This document shows, piece by piece, positions 36,641-47,389 of a DNA stretch of 64,000 nucleotides. The stretch comes from JAWKUK01 sp964402175 (GTDB taxonomy: Bacteria; Planctomycetota; UBA1135; GCA-002686595): assembly GCA_964402175.1 (NCBI GenBank), contig CAYOBN010000019.1, positions 1-64,000 of the forward strand, read 5' to 3'. Position numbers and translations under genes: made by a program. The stretch's first letter is position 1; each line of letters opens with the position of its first letter. The notes under the pieces were generated by a model. It did not search any database and had not been told where the DNA came from. It worked only from the letters and a program-made list of their open reading frames with translations.

Positions 36641-36653
36641 CGCTCGACGCGGA

Positions 36654-38552
36654 TCAGTTCTTCACTTCGAAGTCGGCGTCGACCGGCTCGTCGGACTCCG
36701 CGCCCTGCGCCGCGGGGTTCGCGCCGCCGCCGGCTTGCTGCTCCTGCGCGGCCTTGTAGACGACCTCGCCGAGCTTCTGGGCCTTCTTGGCGAACGCGTC
36801 GCGCGCGGCTTCGAGCTCGGACTTGTCCGTGCTGCTGCCCGCGACCCGCTCCAGGTCCGACGCGGCATCTTCGATGCCCTTCTTGTCGGAGTCGGAGAGC
36901 TTCGCGCCGTGCTCCTCGAGCTGCTTGCGCGTGGCGTGCACGAGCTGCTCGCACTCGTTCTTCAGGTCGACGACCTCGCGGCGCGCTTTGTCCTCGGCGG
37001 CGTGCTCCTCGGCGTCGCGCTTCATGCGCTCGACTTCGTCGTCGGTCAGACCCGACGAGGACTCGATGCGCACGGTCTGCACTTTGCCGGTGGCTTTGTC
37101 GACCGCTTTGACATTGAGGATGCCGTTGGCGTCGATGTCGAAGGTGACCTCGATCTGCGGCATGCCGCGCGGGGCCGGCGGGATGCCGTCGAGCTTGAAG
37201 TCGCCCAGGAGGCGGTTGTCCTTCGTGAACTCGCGCTCACCCTGGAAGACGCGGATGTCGACCTGGGGCTGGTTGTCCGCCGCCGTCGAGAAGACCTGGC
37301 TCTTCGAGGTCGGGATCGTCGTGTTCCGCTCGACGAGCTTCGTCATCACGCCGCCGAGGGTCTCGATGCCGAGGCTCAACGGGGTGACGTCGAGGAGCTG
37401 GACGCCGGAGACCTCACCGCCGAGCACGCCGCCCTGGATCGCCGCGCCGAGCGCGACGACCTCGTCCGGGTTGACGCTCTTGTTCGGCTCCTTGCCGAAG
37501 AACTCCTTGACCTTCTGCTGGACGAGCGGGATGCGCGTCGAGCCGCCGACGAGCAGGATCTCGTCGATCTCGGAGAGCTTCAGGCCCGAATCTGCGAGCG
37601 CCTTCTTGCAGGGCTCGATCGAGCGCTGCACGAGCGGCATGATGAGGCTCTCGAAGGTCGCGCGGGTGACGCGCTGCTGCAGGTGCTTCGGACCGCTGGC
37701 GTCCGCCGTGATGAACGGCAGGTTGATCTCGCTGGTCGTGCCGCTGGAGAGCTCGATCTTGGCCTTCTCGCAGGCCTCTTTCAGGCGCTGGAGCGCCATC
37801 GGGTCCTTGCGGACATCGACGCCCGTCTGCTGCTTGAACGCGTCGGCGACGTGCTTGATGAGCAGGTCGTCGAAGTCGTCACCGCCGAGCTGGGTGTCGC
37901 CGTTCGTCGCGAGCACCTCGAAGACACCGTCACCGATGTCGAGGATCGAGATGTCGAACGTACCGCCGCCCAGGTCGTACACGGCGACCTTGCCCTCTTT
38001 CTTCTTGTCGAGGCCGAACGCCAGCGTGGCCGCGGTCGGCTCGTTGATGATGCGCTCGACCGTCAGGCCCGCGATCGTGCCGGCGTCCTTGGTCGCCTGG
38101 CGCTGCGAGTCGTTGAAGTACGCCGGTACGGTGATGACCGCCCGGTCGACCTTCTCACCGAGGTAGCTCTCGGCGGCCTCTTTGAGGCTCTGCAGGACGA
38201 TCGCGCTGATCTCCGGGGCCGAGAACGACTTGCCGTCGATGTCGACCTTGACGAGGTCCTCGGGGCCGCCCGTCAGCTTGTACGCGACGTGTTTCTCGGC
38301 CTCGCGGACCTCGGCGTGCCGGCGGCCCATGAAGCGCTTGATCGACGCGATCGTGCGCGTCGGGTTCGTGACGGCCTGGCGCTTGGCCGGCGCGCCGACG
38401 AGGCGGCTGCCGTCGTCCAGGAAGCCGACGACGGAGGGCGTGGTGCGGGCGCCCTCGAGGTTCGTGATGACGATCGGCTCGCCACCCTCCATCACGGCCA
38501 CCACGGAGTTCGTGGTGCCGAGGTCGATGCCGATGATCTTGCTCTTCTTCAT
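36654..38552 (-). CDS. dnaK: Chaperone protein DnaK (Hsp70)
   Basis: ATP-dependent chaperone of 632 residues, the usual length. The N-terminus IIGIDLGTTNS, DLGGGTFD, the VGGSTRIP loop, and the linker before the substrate-binding domain are all present; the C-terminus DADFEVKN is the classical DnaK ending. The ATG at 38552 starts MKKSK, just before the first phosphate-binding strand. No grpE or dnaJ is next to it. No CIRCE operator (TTAGCACTC inverted repeat) is seen in the 192 bases upstream, so HrcA control is not evident. Confidence 0.97.
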   Translation of the reverse strand: MKKSKIIGIDLGTTNSVVAVMEGGEPIVITNLEGARTTPSVVGFLDDGSRLVGAPAKRQAVTNPTRTIASIKRFMGRRHAEVREAEKHVAYKLTGGPEDLVKVDIDGKSFSAPEISAIVLQSLKEAAESYLGEKVDRAVITVPAYFNDSQRQATKDAGTIAGLTVERIINEPTAATLAFGLDKKKEGKVAVYDLGGGTFDISILDIGDGVFEVLATNGDTQLGGDDFDDLLIKHVADAFKQQTGVDVRKDPMALQRLKEACEKAKIELSSGTTSEINLPFITADASGPKHLQQRVTRATFESLIMPLVQRSIEPCKKALADSGLKLSEIDEILLVGGSTRIPLVQQKVKEFFGKEPNKSVNPDEVVALGAAIQGGVLGGEVSGVQLLDVTPLSLGIETLGGVMTKLVERNTTIPTSKSQVFSTAADNQPQVDIRVFQGEREFTKDNRLLGDFKLDGIPPAPRGMPQIEVTFDIDANGILNVKAVDKATGKVQTVRIESSSGLTDDEVERMKRDAEEHAAEDKARREVVDLKNECEQLVHATRKQLEEHGAKLSDSDKKGIEDAASDLERVAGSSTDKSELEAARDAFAKKAQKLGEVVYKAAQEQQAGGGANPAAQGAESDEPVDADFEVKN

Positions 38553-38744
38553 GGGATGTCTCCGCGCGCGCAGCGAGCGCGCTGCCGGGGGAGGGAACAA
38601 AGGCCGTGCCAAGTCCACGGACGCGCCAGGCCCCCCCGCCGCGCGGCCCCGGCGGGGCCCAGGCCCCCTGACAGCACGGCCCCGGCTGCCAGGATGACAG
38701 CCGGGGCCGTGCCGCCCTGGCAGAGCCGGAAGGGGGGTGTCCCG
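38553..38744. other. Region upstream of dnaK
   Basis: 192 bases with no gene. It should hold the dnaK promoter and the 3' end of the molybdoenzyme transcript. It contains the hairpin at 38674-38712 and a shorter GC hairpin, GGCCCC at 38645-38650 with GGGGCC at 38654-38659. Confidence 0.5.
38674..38712 (-). terminator. Terminator-like hairpin after molybdoenzyme operon
   Basis: Perfect 15-bp arms at 38674-38688 and 38698-38712 enclose a nine-base loop, 32 bases after the stop of the molybdopterin oxidoreductase gene. No T-run follows on the minus strand. Confidence 0.6.
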
Positions 38745-41507
38745 TCAGAGGCCGAAGGCCGCGTCGGTCGGACGCATCGGACGGTTCAGCCACTTCGGCC
38801 GCCGCAGGCCGCCGGGGCCCGGCGCCGGGCGCGCCTTCTGCTTCCAGAGCTCGTAGTGCTGGATCGCCTTGTCGGTGTCGACCACGACGTCGCCGAAGCG
38901 ATCGTCGGGCCCCGGGCGGCTGACGGTGACCTTCTGGTGCCAGCACTGCATGCCGCTGACCGGGTCGGGCTGGACCGGGAACGTCATGTTCTGGTGCACG
39001 CCGACCTCCTTCCACCACACGCGCTGCGTGTCGGGATCGAGGCTCTCGTAGGGACCGACCCCCTCCTTCACGCGCACGGTGATGACGGAGCCCTTCCACG
39101 AGACATCGACGAGCGAGCTGGAGAGCTGCGCGCCCCCCACCGTCCGGTACATGCGCCAGCGCCCCACGTGGTGCGAGCACGCGACGATGCCCGGGTGGAT
39201 GCCCTCGGTCACCCACACCCGCGCCACGAAGTGTCCGATCGCAGTGGCGACGCGCACGAGGCCGCCGTTCTCGAGGCCGAGCTGCGCCGCGTCCTCGGGG
39301 TGCACCCAGAGCGGGTTCGTGTGGCTGATCTCGTTCAGCCACTTCGAGTTGCCCGAGCGCGTGTGGATCAGCGTGGGCAGCCGGAACGTCGGCAAGAGGC
39401 AGCGCTCGCCGCGGGTCAGGTCGAGCTCGCGCCAGTGCACGTGGCTCCGCACGTAGTTCGGCAACGCCTCCTCCGGCCAGCGCCAATCGGTCAGCGTCTG
39501 CGAGTACACCTCGAGCTTGCCGCTCGGTGTGCCGAAGCCGGCGCGGCGCGAGCCGTCTTCGAGCACGGTGCCGCCCTGCTCGACGGGTTTCTCGTAGCGC
39601 TGCTGGCCGCCGTACGGCACTTCGAACGCGCCGTACTTCCGCAGGTAACCGAGCGGCGTGAGGCCCTGCGCGGTCGCGGCCTGCGGCAAGCCCGGCACAT
39701 TCTTCGCGATGTCGCCGAAGTACTCGTCCAAGGACACCTTCTGGCCCGGCCGCTCCTTCGACTCGTACCACTTGCGGATCCCGAGCGCGCCGTCGGGGTC
39801 GATCGCCCACGTGAGCGCGATCCAGAACTCGGCCTCTTCCCAGACCTCGCCCGGGTTCGCCGCGCGGGTGTCGTCGACGGGCCGGCCCTCGAGCTCCGCA
39901 AAGCGCCGCAGCACGGGCTGGCGGAAGCCGATCCACGTCCCCGCGTGCGTCTCCTGGCTCATCAGGTCGTGGCGCTCGGGGCCGTGCCCCGTCGGCAGGA
40001 CCCAGTCGGCCCACTGCGCCGTCTCCGACCACGTCGGCGTCAGCGCGACGTGCACGCCGACGCGGTCCTCCTCTTCCAGCATCCGGATCCACGACGCGCC
40101 GTCCGGGTTCGTCCAGACGGGGTTGTAGACGCGCGTGAAGTAGACCTCGAGGCGCTTGCCCTGCTCGCGCAGGAGGTGCGGCAGGAGCATCGACAGCTCG
40201 TAGTGCGTGAGCGGCCACTCCTTGGGGAAGAGCAGCTCGTTCCAGTGCTGCGGCGGCCCAGGGTTCTCGCTGGGTTTCGGCGCGGCTTTGTCCCAGCCGT
40301 GGGGGTTCCAGCCGCCCGGCGTGCCGACGCTGCCCGTGAGGACGTGCAGGAGCAGCAGCGAGCGCGCGATCTGCCAACCGCCCAGGTTGCCGCTGGCCGC
40401 GTTGCGCCACAGGTGGCTCGTGAACTTGCCCTCGGCGCGCACGATCTCGTCCGCGAGGCTCTGCACGGTGCCCGCGGGCACCTTGCACTCCAGCGCCGCG
40501 CCGTCGTCGGTGTAACCGTCGTACTCCGCCGCGAGGCGCTCGAGGAAGCGCTCGAACGTGCCGGGCCCGCCGGCGTCCCGCGCCGTGAGGTAGTCCTGCC
40601 AGTTCACCCAGCGACGCACGAACTCGTGGTTCACGGGCCGCACGCCGTTCGGACCGGTGACGCCCTGCGCATCGCGGCGCAAGAGCTCGCGCGCGACGGC
40701 GAGCAGGAGGTACGCCTCGCTGCCGGGCCACGTCGAGACCCAGAGGTCCGCGTGGCTCGCCGAGTTCGACAGGCGTGTGTCGACGACCGCAAGGCGCATC
40801 CCGCGCTCCTTCGCCGACATGATGCGCTGCGCGTGCGGGTTGAAGTAGTGCCCCGTCTCGAGGTGCGCCGAGAGCAGGAGCGCAAAGCGCGCCTCGCTGT
40901 AATCGGGCGACGGGCGGTCCGCGCCGGACCACAGCGCAAAACCGGTGCGCGCCGAAGCGCTGCACACGTTGGTGTGGGTGTTCAGCCCGTCGATGCCCCA
41001 CGCCGCCATGAGGCGCTGGACGAAGTGGTCTTCACCCGGTCGCCCGACGTGGTACATGACCTCCTGGCGGCGCTCCTCCTGGATCGCCTTGCGGATGCGC
41101 CCGCCGATGTCGGCGAGGGCTTCGTCCCACGTCGCGCGCACGAACTCGCCGCCGCCGCGCTTGCCGACGCGCTTCAGCGGGTAGAGGATCCGCTCGGGGT
41201 CCTGCACTTGGTTGAGCGTCGCCGGCCCCTTCGCGCACGTGCGCCCGCGGCTGCCGGGGTGCACCGGGTTGCCTTCGAACTTGTCGATCTGCCCCGTGGA
41301 CTTGTCCACGTACGCGAGCAACCCGCAGGCCGACTCGCAGTTGAAGCAGATCGTCGGGACGCAGCGGTACTCCTTGTACTGCTTCGTCGGCCAAGCTTTG
41401 GGATCGAGCTCGCGCCACGCGTCCCACTTCTCGGGCGGGGGCGCGACGGAGAGCTGCCAGGGGCTCTGGCGCGGGGCTTCCGGTTTGACTTCGCTGCCGT
41501 GCGTCAT
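38745..41507 (-). CDS. Molybdopterin oxidoreductase (DMSO reductase family), catalytic subunit
   Basis: Catalytic subunit of a complex iron-sulfur molybdoenzyme, 920 residues. A [4Fe-4S] site is formed by Cys54, Cys57, Cys61 and Cys91 (CFNCESAC, then GRTCAKG), and Cys182 in TNVCSAS occupies the position of the protein ligand to Mo or W. The molydopterin-binding domain at the C-terminus contains HTNPLWVHPEDA. There is no twin-arginine signal, so the enzyme should be cytoplasmic. Substrate cannot be decided; nitrate reductase, formate dehydrogenase and polysulfide or related reductases are options. It follows the fused FeS/NrfD gene after 14 bases. ATG 41507 is used; the longer frame upstream is not homologous. 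Confidence 0.9.
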   Translation of the reverse strand: MTHGSEVKPEAPRQSPWQLSVAPPPEKWDAWRELDPKAWPTKQYKEYRCVPTICFNCESACGLLAYVDKSTGQIDKFEGNPVHPGSRGRTCAKGPATLNQVQDPERILYPLKRVGKRGGGEFVRATWDEALADIGGRIRKAIQEERRQEVMYHVGRPGEDHFVQRLMAAWGIDGLNTHTNVCSASARTGFALWSGADRPSPDYSEARFALLLSAHLETGHYFNPHAQRIMSAKERGMRLAVVDTRLSNSASHADLWVSTWPGSEAYLLLAVARELLRRDAQGVTGPNGVRPVNHEFVRRWVNWQDYLTARDAGGPGTFERFLERLAAEYDGYTDDGAALECKVPAGTVQSLADEIVRAEGKFTSHLWRNAASGNLGGWQIARSLLLLHVLTGSVGTPGGWNPHGWDKAAPKPSENPGPPQHWNELLFPKEWPLTHYELSMLLPHLLREQGKRLEVYFTRVYNPVWTNPDGASWIRMLEEEDRVGVHVALTPTWSETAQWADWVLPTGHGPERHDLMSQETHAGTWIGFRQPVLRRFAELEGRPVDDTRAANPGEVWEEAEFWIALTWAIDPDGALGIRKWYESKERPGQKVSLDEYFGDIAKNVPGLPQAATAQGLTPLGYLRKYGAFEVPYGGQQRYEKPVEQGGTVLEDGSRRAGFGTPSGKLEVYSQTLTDWRWPEEALPNYVRSHVHWRELDLTRGERCLLPTFRLPTLIHTRSGNSKWLNEISHTNPLWVHPEDAAQLGLENGGLVRVATAIGHFVARVWVTEGIHPGIVACSHHVGRWRMYRTVGGAQLSSSLVDVSWKGSVITVRVKEGVGPYESLDPDTQRVWWKEVGVHQNMTFPVQPDPVSGMQCWHQKVTVSRPGPDDRFGDVVVDTDKAIQHYELWKQKARPAPGPGGLRRPKWLNRPMRPTDAAFGL

Positions 41508-41521
41508 GGGAGGAGACCCTG

Positions 41522-43093
41522 TCAGGAGATCCGCAGCGCTTGGCCGGCGCGGACGAAGGCGTGTTCGTAGAGGGCGAGGCCGAGGAGCGCAAACGCCGCC
41601 GCCGCGCCGGCTGCGGCCGGCGGGGTGAACGGCGCGACGAGCGCGATCGCCACGACGACCGCGGCGAGGCTCACGAGGTAGAGGCGCTTGAACGGGCCGC
41701 GGGTCAAGAGCGCGTGGGCCTCGTGGAACTCGCGCTCGCGGCCGAGCGGCGCGCGGGTGCCCGAGGTCAACGTCAACACCAGGTGCAGACCCAGCGTGAA
41801 CCACAGCGCCTGACGCGTGAGCGCGAGGCCGTCGTCCGTCAAGTGGAAGAGCCCCGGCGCCAGCAGCAACAGCGCCGCACCGGAGGCCGCCGCCTGCACG
41901 ACGAGGTGCGAGAAGAGCCCGCGCTCCATCCACAGCACGCGGCCCTTGGCCTGCGCGAAGAGGAACGCGGTGTACCCCGCGGTCATCACCCCGCCGAGCG
42001 CCGTCGCGGCGCCGAGGGCCGCGCCCAGCGCGCCGGTCGGCGCGAGGCCGATCCACTCGCTGGCGGCCCACAGGGCCAGCAGCGCGCCGTAGGCCGTGAT
42101 CACCACGGAGCCCTTCGCGAGCCAACTGGTCCAGTTCGGGCGCAGGAGGATCTTGATGAAGCGCTCGGGCCGGCGCAGGTCCCACACGAGCAGCGCGCCG
42201 GTCACCGCGAGCCAGAAGATGCCCGCCAGCGCGACCATGACCGCGTCGACCGCGCCCGGCGCGCGCACGAGCAGGCCGAACCCGACGAGGGCCGCCCCCG
42301 CGGAGAGCGACTTGGTCAACAGGTACGCGGAGACCTTCCAGCCCCACAGCGGCGGGTGCTCGACGTCGTACACCGTGCGCGCCGCCGCGCGCGCCTCCAG
42401 GGCGCGGAATTCATCGGCGGCGAGCTGCTCCCCTTGCAGTTGGTTCGCCCACAGGTAGCCGCCGCTGGCCTGAGTCAGGAGCGGCGTCGTGCCCGCGGGC
42501 GTCGCGCCCCTGTACCAGACGTTCGGGCCGGTGCCCGCTTCGGTCTTGCGCGCGGTGAGCTCGCCCGTGGCCTTCATCTGCGACACGCGGCTGGTCGGGT
42601 CGTCGAAGTCGCCCGGCACGATCGCCTCGGTCGGGCACACGACAGCGCACGCGGGCGCGAGGCCCTGCTCGGCGCGGTGCGCGCAGAAGTGGCACTTCTG
42701 CGCCGTCCCCGTGCCCTCGTTGATGTAGAGCGCGTCGTAGGGGCAGCCCTGCATGCAGGCTTTGCAGCCGATGCAGTGCGCCGGGTCGACGTCGACGATC
42801 CCATCGGGGCGCTTCGCGAGCGCCGAGACCGGACAGATCGTGACACACGGCGCGTCCGAGCACTGGTTGCAGCGCAGGACGGTGAAGGAGCGCTTCACCG
42901 TCGGGAAGGCACCCTCCTCCGTGTACTTGACCCAGGTGCGGAACGAGCCCAGGGGGACGTCGTTCTCCGATTTGCATGCCACGGTGCAGGCGTGACAGCC
43001 GATGCACCGGGTCTGGTCGAGGACGAAGCCGAGCTGCAAGGGTGGTGTGCCGGGGGGAGGTCGGGGAGCGCAGAGCGCCGTGTGGGGGGTCAC
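41522..43093 (-). CDS. Fused ferredoxin/NrfD-type membrane subunit
   Basis: A 523-residue protein that joins two subunits normally encoded apart. Residues 1-170 are a DmsB/NrfC-like ferredoxin with four clusters' worth of cysteines (CIGCHAC, CNQCSDAPC, CIGCKACMQGC, CHFC with a distal CAVVC). Residues about 250-515 form eight or so membrane helices of the NrfD/PsrC type, which oxidise or reduce quinone. No Tat signal is seen, so the FeS part should face the cytoplasm, like the catalytic subunit. The start is a GTG 20 bases after the regulator gene's stop. Electron flow between quinone and the molybdenum subunit follows from the family. Confidence 0.9.
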   Translation of the reverse strand: MTPHTALCAPRPPPGTPPLQLGFVLDQTRCIGCHACTVACKSENDVPLGSFRTWVKYTEEGAFPTVKRSFTVLRCNQCSDAPCVTICPVSALAKRPDGIVDVDPAHCIGCKACMQGCPYDALYINEGTGTAQKCHFCAHRAEQGLAPACAVVCPTEAIVPGDFDDPTSRVSQMKATGELTARKTEAGTGPNVWYRGATPAGTTPLLTQASGGYLWANQLQGEQLAADEFRALEARAAARTVYDVEHPPLWGWKVSAYLLTKSLSAGAALVGFGLLVRAPGAVDAVMVALAGIFWLAVTGALLVWDLRRPERFIKILLRPNWTSWLAKGSVVITAYGALLALWAASEWIGLAPTGALGAALGAATALGGVMTAGYTAFLFAQAKGRVLWMERGLFSHLVVQAAASGAALLLLAPGLFHLTDDGLALTRQALWFTLGLHLVLTLTSGTRAPLGREREFHEAHALLTRGPFKRLYLVSLAAVVVAIALVAPFTPPAAAGAAAAFALLGLALYEHAFVRAGQALRIS

Positions 43094-43113
43094 AGGGTAA
43101 CCCAGGCCCGCCC

Positions 43114-44573
<1,460 letters not shown>

Positions 44574-44577
<4 letters not shown>

Positions 44578-45455
44578 ATGAGTTCGTCTCCGTTCCCCCT
44601 GCGAGTCCGGCGGCCCTGCGCCCCGGGTTCCTGGGCGGGCGGCCGCTCGAGGGCGATGTCGCGCGGCCCCTCGTCGCCGTGGGGCAGGTGCGTGGGGTCC
44701 ACCACCTCCACCGGCCGCTTGGCGATCTCCTGCAGGAGCGGCAGGAACACGTGGAAGCGGGTGCCGCGGCCGGGCTCGGACTCGACGGCGATCGCGCCGT
44801 CGTGCTGCTCGACGATGCGCTTCGTCGTCGCGAGGCCGAGCCCCGTGCCGCCCTTCTTCGTCGACCAATAGAGGTCGAAGCAGCGCTCCATCTGGTCGCG
44901 GGTCATGCCGACCCCAGTGTCGGTGATCGTCAGGTCCACCTGCGGTCCGTTGCGGCGCAGCTCGACGATCAGCTCGCCGCCGCCGGGCATCGCCTGGCGC
45001 GCGTTGACGAACAGATTGAGCAGCGCCTGCTTGAATGCGCCGACATCGAGCATCACGAGCGGCACCTTCGAGGGCAGGTTCACGTGCACGGTGATCTTGG
45101 CCGCTTCGTGCTCGACCGCCAGGAAGTCGAGCGCCTCGCGCACGACCGCCACGATGTCCGCAGGCGCGCGGTTGATGTCGCCCCCGCGCGCGTAGCGCAG
45201 GAAGTCCTCGACGATCCCCTCGAGCCGCGCGACCTCCTTCTGCAGGGTGTGCACCCGCTTGAGGGCGCGCCGATCGCGCGGGGTGGGCTCTGGGCCGCCG
45301 GGCACCTGGAAGTCCTCTTCGAGGAGCGTCAGGTTGATCGACATCGTCGACAGCGGGTTCTTGATCTCGTGGGCGAGACCGGCCGCCAGGCGCGCGAGGA
45401 GCGCACGCCGGCCCGCGCCTTCGCTCGGATGGTCCTCGATGTCGTCGCCGCTCAT
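44574..45455 (-). CDS. Soluble histidine kinase
   Basis: A short kinase of 293 residues without a sensor or membrane part. His29 (LAHEIKNPLS) is the phospho-acceptor; N box VNARQA, G1 ITDTGVGM and G2 GGTGLGLATTKRI follow. The last 55 residues are charged and disordered. It may sense through another protein or through redox state in the cytoplasm, as NtrB-like kinases do. It is the first gene of a four-gene minus-strand set, 38 bases from the divergent tsaC-phosphatase gene. Confidence 0.92.
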
Positions 45456-45493
45456 GGAGTCCTTGGGCCGAAGAGGCTAACCTGCCGGGAGCG

Positions 45494-46603
45494 ATGGGTT
45501 CGACAGCGCTCCTCCCCCTTCCGCCGGTGGGTCCCGCCGACCCCGCCGTGATCGCCGAAGCCGTCGCCGCGCTGACCCGCGGCGCCGTCATCGGCCTGCC
45601 GGCCGAGTCGGTGTACCTCCTGGCGGCCCGGGCGGACGACCCGAAGGCGCTCGGCGCGCTCCGCGCGCTGGCCGCAGAGCTGCCGGGCGCCGACGGCACC
45701 CCCACCTGGTGCGCGGCGGACGCGGGCGCCCTCGCCGAGGCGGCGCTGCCCGCGGTGCTCGCGCGGGTGACCGAGCGCTATTGGCCCGGGCCGCTGACCC
45801 TCGCCGTGCGCGCCCGCGGCGGGGCTGCGCACCTCTCCTTGGCCCCGGGCCTCGCCGAGGGCGGGTGGACGCGGGTCGCAGTGCCGGCCCACGAGGGCAC
45901 CCGCGCGGTGCTCGCGGCGGCGCCCTTCCCCGTCGCGGTCCACGGGATCGGTGCGACCGAGGCCGCGGCGTTGCGCGCGGCGCTGGACCCCGCGCGGGTC
46001 CCCTTCGTCTTCGACGGCGGCCGCGCGCGCCTCGGTGAGCCCACCGCCGTCGCCGCCGTCGGCCCGGGCCGCTGCGCGGTGCTGCGCGAGGGCCTCGTAT
46101 CGGCCGACGACCTGCGCCGCGCCGCGGGCCTCGCGATCGTGTTCGTGTGCACCGGCAATACGTGCCGCAGCCCGATGGCCGAGGGCCTCGCGCGGCAGGC
46201 GCTCGCGGAGCGCCTCGGCGTCGCCCCGAAGGACCTTGGGCGCTTCGGCTTCGAAGTCGCGAGCGCCGGCGTGCACGCGGGCCCCGGCGCCCCGGCCAGC
46301 GACCATGCGGTGCGCGTCATGGAGCGCCGCGGCATCGACCTCTCGGCCCACGCGTCGAGCCCCGTGCTGCCGCGCGTGATCCTTGCGAGCGACCGGGTGT
46401 ATTGCCTGACCCACAGCCACCGCGATGCGCTCCTCGGCGTCCTGCCGCCCGGCAAGGGCGCGCACGTCGCGCTGCTCGACCCCGACGGCGGCGATGTGCC
46501 CGACCCGTTCGGGGGGTCGCTGGAGCGCTACGCGCGCACCGCAGAAGTGCTGGAGCGCTTCATCGCCGCGCGCCTCGAGGCGGACTGGGTCGGGCCCGCG
46601 TGA
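45494..46603 (+). CDS. Fusion of TsaC/Sua5-like domain and low-molecular-weight protein phosphatase
   Basis: A 369-residue two-domain protein. Residues about 15-205 are a YrdC/TsaC domain (LPAESVYLL, TERYWPGPLTLAV, RVAVPAH), which in the family makes threonylcarbamoyl-AMP for tRNA t6A. The strict PTETVYGL has become PAESVYLL, so activity is uncertain. Residues 213-365 are a low-molecular-weight tyrosine phosphatase with Cys219-x5-Arg225 (CTGNTCRS) and the general acid Asp337 (DVPDPFGG). Such fusions are known from scattered bacteria. It is divergent from the kinase gene and convergent with the GIN lipoprotein. Confidence 0.85.
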   Translation: MGSTALLPLPPVGPADPAVIAEAVAALTRGAVIGLPAESVYLLAARADDPKALGALRALAAELPGADGTPTWCAADAGALAEAALPAVLARVTERYWPGPLTLAVRARGGAAHLSLAPGLAEGGWTRVAVPAHEGTRAVLAAAPFPVAVHGIGATEAAALRAALDPARVPFVFDGGRARLGEPTAVAAVGPGRCAVLREGLVSADDLRRAAGLAIVFVCTGNTCRSPMAEGLARQALAERLGVAPKDLGRFGFEVASAGVHAGPGAPASDHAVRVMERRGIDLSAHASSPVLPRVILASDRVYCLTHSHRDALLGVLPPGKGAHVALLDPDGGDVPDPFGGSLERYARTAEVLERFIAARLEADWVGPA

Positions 46604-46604
46604 A

Positions 46605-46642
46605 GAGCGCCCGACGCGCGGCCAACGCAGCGCCGCGCGCTC
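46605..46642. terminator. Possible hairpin between convergent genes
   Basis: Arms GCGCGGC at 46616-46622 and GCCGCGC at 46632-46638 pair across a nine-base loop, and GAGC (46605-46608) can pair with GCTC (46639-46642) outside a bulge. It is moderate, without a T-run. Confidence 0.35.
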
Positions 46643-47354
46643 ACTCGCGCAGCACGAGCTGACCGCTGCCGACCCAGCGCACGTCGGAGCGCGCGGGTCT
46701 GACGATGCACTCGAGGTCGCCGCTGCCCACGCCGCGGCCCGCGAGGAGCTCCGTCGCGTGCACCGTCGTGCGCCCGCTGCCCTGCTGGTCGACGCGCACC
46801 TCGCGCGCGACGAGCCGGCCTGCGTCGAGCTCGCCGGAGCCGGAGAGTTCGAGCTCGAGCCGCTCGACGCGGCCTTCGAGCACCACGTCGCCGCTGCCGA
46901 CGAGCGCCACCGCGAGCGCCTCGCCCTGGACCCCGCCGACCCGCGCCGTACCGGAGCCGACGAGCTCCAGCCGGGACAGCTCCGGCAGCTCGATCGCGAC
47001 CCGCGGCGGCGGCACGAGGCGCACCCCGCGCGCGACGGCGACGACGAGCTCCGCGCCGCGCAGCTCGACGTCCACATGGGCGAGCAGGTCGCCGTGGCCT
47101 TCGAGGAAGACGGCCAAGGGGCCGCCGACGCGCACGTCGAGGTCGAGGGCGCCCTGCAGCTCGATGGCGTCGACTCTGCTGGAGGCGCCGGGGCCGAGCT
47201 CGCGCGCCTCGCGCACGATCGGGCCCGCGCCGGTGAGCGTGACCTGCCCCGTGCCGCAGCCAGCGGCGAGGCCCGCGCCGAGCGCGAGCCACAAGAACGC
47301 GACGGTCCAGCGGGAACGGTGCGGTGCGCGGCGCGCAGGGGGTTCGGGGTCCAT
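46641..47354 (-). CDS. GIN-domain (DUF2807) lipoprotein
   Basis: A 237-residue lipoprotein with a signal ending GLAAGC (Cys33 as lipid site). The rest is a right-handed beta-helix-like run of short strands with repeats such as LELVGSGTARV, ALVGSGDVVLEG and LELSGSGELDAG, the pattern of the head GIN/DUF2807 domain of putative surface adhesins. ATG 47354 is used; ATG 47372 would add six residues. It lies 35 bases after the membrane spermidine-synthase-like gene. Confidence 0.85.
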   Translation of the reverse strand: MDPEPPARRAPHRSRWTVAFLWLALGAGLAAGCGTGQVTLTGAGPIVREARELGPGASSRVDAIELQGALDLDVRVGGPLAVFLEGHGDLLAHVDVELRGAELVVAVARGVRLVPPPRVAIELPELSRLELVGSGTARVGGVQGEALAVALVGSGDVVLEGRVERLELELSGSGELDAGRLVAREVRVDQQGSGRTTVHATELLAGRGVGSGDLECIVRPARSDVRWVGSGQLVLRE

Positions 47355-47389
47355 AGGTGCCACCCCGAGCATACGGCGCGGGGGGCGCA

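Noticed and set aside
38553..38744. CIRCE or heat-shock operator before dnaK
   Set aside because: No TTAGCACTC inverted repeat or similar was found in the 192 bases.
36591..41570. A 1659-residue open frame on the plus strand
   Set aside because: It runs antisense to dnaK and the molybdoenzyme gene. High GC keeps this frame free of stops; composition is Arg/Val/Asp/Leu-rich with no domain.
45456..45493. Sigma-54 promoter in the divergent region of the kinase
   Set aside because: No TGGC-N8-TTGC pattern on the minus strand in these 38 bases.
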